From the NCBI GenBank assembly GCA_024403415.1, contig JAKSRY010000012.1, positions 1 to 64,000 of the forward strand: a DNA stretch of 64,000 bases, written 5' to 3'. Within the stretch, counting starts at the first letter, position 1. Each line of letters starts with the position of its first letter. Below the pieces are notes generated by a model that worked only from the letters and a program-made list of their open reading frames with translations, did not search any database and had not been told where the DNA came from. Position numbers and translations under genes: made by a program. This DNA is from Lachnospiraceae bacterium. GTDB taxonomy: Bacteria; Bacillota; Clostridia; Lachnospirales; Lachnospiraceae. Of this stretch, positions 61,507 through 64,000 are shown piece after piece.

Positions 61507-63024
61507 TTAATTCTTAGGCTTTGGTTTTCTGCCTCGTTTTTTAGGCTTTACTTCTGTTTCCGGTTTATTTTCTTCACTAACGTTTTCGGTTGCTTCTTTA
61601 TTGCTTTCTTCTGTTTTTTCATTAGTGGACTTATTATCTTTTGGGGCAGGAACTGTCTCAGTTGCTTCGTCCTCCACAATATTTGAGACTACCTGATTTC
61701 GTCCATGCTCCTTACCATAATATAGTTTTTCATCTACAATAACTACATATTCATCTATTCTCTTTCGAATCCACTTCTCAAGTTCTTCCTTATCAAGATC
61801 AGCCATCTCTTTATCCGATGGTGAGCATTCTGTTACACCCATGGTCATTGTAACCTTAATTAACTGATCATCACTCATGATATCAAGCGCTCTGATTTTA
61901 TTAAGAAGTTCCTCCAGTTCTGCCGCAACCTCCTCAAGTTTTGAATTCTGCTTATCGAAAATCATAAGAATTTCTTCTCCGCCCCATCTTATGACATAAC
62001 CTCTTGTCTGCATAAATTCTTTGATAGTATGAGCAACTTCAATAAGTACTCTGTCACCGGCATCATGACCATAAGTATCATTAACCTTTTTAAAGAAATC
62101 AATATCTCCAAGAGCAACACAGAATTTAACACCCTGATAAATATATTTTCTTATCGTTTTATCAAAATTCTTATAAGCAACACGTCGATTAAACAATGAA
62201 GTAAGCTGATCTTCCTGAACCATTTTTCTCAAAGAAAATCCGGTTGCCTTCGCACTTTCCCCAATAAGTCCTATTTCATCTTTTCTTGTTGCAACAGAAT
62301 AATCAAGTTCAGCATTAAAATCTCCGTTAGACAGTTTCTTCAGGTATTCCTGTATTTTCTCAATTGCGTAAATCTGCTTATTGGAAAACTTAAATATCAA
62401 ATATAACGCTATGATTATACCTATTGCTGCGATAATAACTATAAACAGAATGGGGTTCATGCCACTTTCAGAAGCATTTGATACCAGTTCAGAAACACCA
62501 ATCATTCCGATTATTTCGCCTGAAGAATCTTTAATCGGACTGTAGTATACATAGATTTTATCTTTATCAATATAAACATCATCATAAAAGACGGGCTCAC
62601 CCTTTTCAAGAACATCAGCCATGACTGCTTCGTTAATCTGATATCCAATCCTTCGATTATTATCTTTATCCTTTATTGTTGTTATAACCGCACTATTCAA
62701 GTAACATATAGATATATCGCAGCCTGTTAATTCATGAATTTTATCAATATACTCAAAATCCGAATTAAACATATGCTCACCCTTGAAAAAGAATATGTCC
62801 GGAGTTTCTTTTACTGTATAACTGCCGGGATACATAGTATCAAGGTCATTTATAACCATTGCAGATATATTCTTCATCTGCTCCTTTACCTCATACGAGA
62901 TTGTTCTTGACAAGAATGACGAACCAAGAATCGCAAGAGCTATTACCAATACAATAAGAGGCAAAAAAGCTGTTATAAAAAATGTCCATTTAAGACTTGT
63001 TCTACCCTTTTTATTATCATTCAT
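61507..63024 (-). CDS. Membrane Cache-HAMP-GGDEF diguanylate cyclase with basic AT-hook-like tail
   Basis: A 505-residue protein: TM1 (about 14-34), an extracellular Cache-type sensor (about 45-185, including the typical YYSPIKDSSGEIIGMIGV), TM2 (about 190-212), HAMP-like helix region, GGDEF domain (about 268-440) with DIDFFKKVNDTYGHDAGD and active-site RWGGEEIL (348-352). Then comes a 60-residue Glu/Lys/Pro-rich tail ending in KKRGRKPKPKN. It should make c-di-GMP in response to an extracellular signal. Its ATG overlaps the stop of the solute-binding protein gene (ATGA), so the two are coupled. The tail resembles an AT-hook but could be simply basic. Confidence 0.9.
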   Translation of the reverse strand: MNDNKKGRTSLKWTFFITAFLPLIVLVIALAILGSSFLSRTISYEVKEQMKNISAMVINDLDTMYPGSYTVKETPDIFFFKGEHMFNSDFEYIDKIHELTGCDISICYLNSAVITTIKDKDNNRRIGYQINEAVMADVLEKGEPVFYDDVYIDKDKIYVYYSPIKDSSGEIIGMIGVSELVSNASESGMNPILFIVIIAAIGIIIALYLIFKFSNKQIYAIEKIQEYLKKLSNGDFNAELDYSVATRKDEIGLIGESAKATGFSLRKMVQEDQLTSLFNRRVAYKNFDKTIRKYIYQGVKFCVALGDIDFFKKVNDTYGHDAGDRVLIEVAHTIKEFMQTRGYVIRWGGEEILMIFDKQNSKLEEVAAELEELLNKIRALDIMSDDQLIKVTMTMGVTECSPSDKEMADLDKEELEKWIRKRIDEYVVIVDEKLYYGKEHGRNQVVSNIVEDEATETVPAPKDNKSTNEKTEESNKEATENVSEENKPETEVKPKKRGRKPKPKN

Positions 63025-64000
63025 CTGCTTTCTCCTATGTATAAACGTATACGGCTTTGAATTGTTTTACAAATGGTCTCCATAGGCTTTTGACCCATAA
63101 AATACGGCTGTGTATCTTCTGCCAGAATGTTTTCTATATTAGTATCCTGCTTGAGCGAATCTTTTACTGACATAATAAACTCAGTAAGTTCTTCTGCTTC
63201 CTCTTGGGTAAGCGGTGGAAGCATAACTTCATTGTCTATTTGCGAATACCTGTCATAATAATAAGTTTCTCCCTGTACCGTAAAATGCGGCCGTTCGGTA
63301 CTTGTCTTCTCTTTTGCAAGTAAAGCATCCTTTCTGATTGGCAAAACATAGTTCTTATCACTATCACTCTGCCATTCATAAGTCAAAAAACGCTTTATGT
63401 ATTCCCACACTCCATCCATGGATTTCGTGTCCGCACTTATCGCAAAAGAAATGGATGGGTTGATAACAGAACCGTTTTGCCCTTCAATAGCCGGATAGCC
63501 TATAATCTGAATATCTTTGCCAAAAATATCCTTGGCATAAATATAATCATCATAATTATTAAGTGTAAGTTTTCGAACAAGAGCATCCCCTGTTCTGAAG
63601 GCCCTGAGGGTATCAGCCCATGGATCCTCAAAATGATATTTATCTGTTGAATCAGGAATCTTCTTAAGCATTTCAAGTGAAGTCTTGAATGTTGGTGAAT
63701 TAAAATCGCAGGTTCCCGCTTCCCAGTCTATATATGAATCGGATGTACATGAAATCAGCAGTTGCATGAATTCATTTCGATTAATATCCGGGCAAAAAAT
63801 CTTATTGAGCCCCTCCGCCTTCCAATAATTATATGCTTCCTCAATTGTCCAGGAAGTCCTTCCATGCGCTTCATCTTTAGCCATTGCCATTGATTCAATA
63901 CTGAAGGATGGAACCATCTGATATAGTTTACCATCAACAGAATATGCGTCAAGAACATTAGGAAGAAAATCTTCTCTGCTAAGATTTGGATCATTATCTA
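63021..64000 (-). CDS. Extracellular solute-binding protein (sugar family 1), N-terminus beyond window
   Basis: The frame is open from stop 63021 to the window edge (about 325 residues visible; an apparent Met at 63917 is internal). Sequence typical of ABC-type oligosaccharide-binding proteins: PNVLDAYSVDGKLYQMVPSFS, GYPAIEGQNGSVINPSISFAIS and VWEYIKRFLTYEWQ. The signal peptide and lipobox would lie outside. No permease or ATPase genes are seen on this side. Coupling to the cyclase gene suggests that the protein passes ligand information to the Cache-GGDEF protein rather than (or besides) feeding a transporter; this is inference. Ligand unknown. Confidence 0.82.
   Translation of the reverse strand, partial: DNDPNLSREDFLPNVLDAYSVDGKLYQMVPSFSIESMAMAKDEAHGRTSWTIEEAYNYWKAEGLNKIFCPDINRNEFMQLLISCTSDSYIDWEAGTCDFNSPTFKTSLEMLKKIPDSTDKYHFEDPWADTLRAFRTGDALVRKLTLNNYDDYIYAKDIFGKDIQIIGYPAIEGQNGSVINPSISFAISADTKSMDGVWEYIKRFLTYEWQSDSDKNYVLPIRKDALLAKEKTSTERPHFTVQGETYYYDRYSQIDNEVMLPPLTQEEAEELTEFIMSVKDSLKQDTNIENILAEDTQPYFMGQKPMETICKTIQSRIRLYIGESR

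Noticed and set aside
1-64000. Mobile elements, prophage, toxin-antitoxin or defence islands
   Set aside because: No transposase, integrase, repeat-flanked segment or known defence gene was seen; gene content and base composition look uniform and chromosomal.

Overview
The window looks like chromosomal core sequence of a low-GC, Gram-positive anaerobe of the class Clostridia, most likely a Lachnospiraceae member. This is inferred from AT-rich codon use, strong AGGAGG-type ribosome sites, the GGGtGRT/Fe-S scaffold pair, archaeal/fungal-type Asd, acetate kinase/phosphotransacetylase, and the Firmicutes gene order plsX-acpP-rnc-smc-ftsY / ylxM-ffh-rpsP-khpA-rimM-trmD-rplS-rbgA-rnhB-ylqG-ylqH-yraN. 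Nearly every gene is on the minus strand; only a 90-residue orphan (13536) and tmcAL (60222) are on plus. I see no insertion sequence, prophage, CRISPR array or rRNA. Both ends cut genes.

Layout from low to high coordinate (minus-strand transcription runs the other way). 1-1600: GGGtGRT protein (partial) and its IscU-like partner. 1.8-10.7 kb: a left-handed beta-helix protein, topoisomerase III, a DUF234-type ATPase, a PAS-GGDEF-EAL protein, asd and argH. 10.8-13.5 kb: tRNA-Thr(CGT) with its own promoter and terminator, then a GlgB-like protein. 13.5-25 kb: orphan small protein, serA-serC, an L,D-transpeptidase, ilvB-ilvD-leuB, yajC, tgt and a VanY-type carboxypeptidase. 25-35.4 kb: lactonase-fold protein, proA, an oxidoreductase/5-FTHF cyclo-ligase fusion, a SpoVB-type flippase, a degenerate PgpH-like protein, phoH, a zinc-ribbon membrane protein and a MORN-repeat protein. 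35.4-56.7 kb: the long translation, secretion, cell-envelope and chromosome cluster, with ilvA, a GH25 lysozyme and nadE inserted into the usual order. 56.7-64 kb: aldo/keto reductase, ackA-pta, tmcAL, and a diguanylate cyclase translationally coupled to an extracellular solute-binding protein.

The genes are mostly housekeeping: amino-acid synthesis (Ser, Thr/Met/Lys branch, Arg, Pro, Ile/Val/Leu), ribosome assembly, SRP targeting, signal peptidases, acetate fermentation and NAD synthesis. Two c-di-GMP proteins and one c-di-AMP-phosphodiesterase relative add second-messenger signalling.

The least ordinary content is a set of proteins with recognisable folds but lost catalytic residues or unusual fusions. 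The GlgB-like protein has Asn where the acid/base Glu should be. The PgpH-like protein at the phoH locus has lost all its HD metal ligands. TopB has Gly in the Toprim DxD motif. An FAD oxidoreductase is fused to 5-formyltetrahydrofolate cyclo-ligase across an A7 run. A solute-binding protein/diguanylate cyclase pair ends in an AT-hook-like tail. Several intergenic regions pack a terminator directly against, or overlapping, the next promoter. One strong promoter implies a nearly leaderless GTG start for yceD-rpmF.
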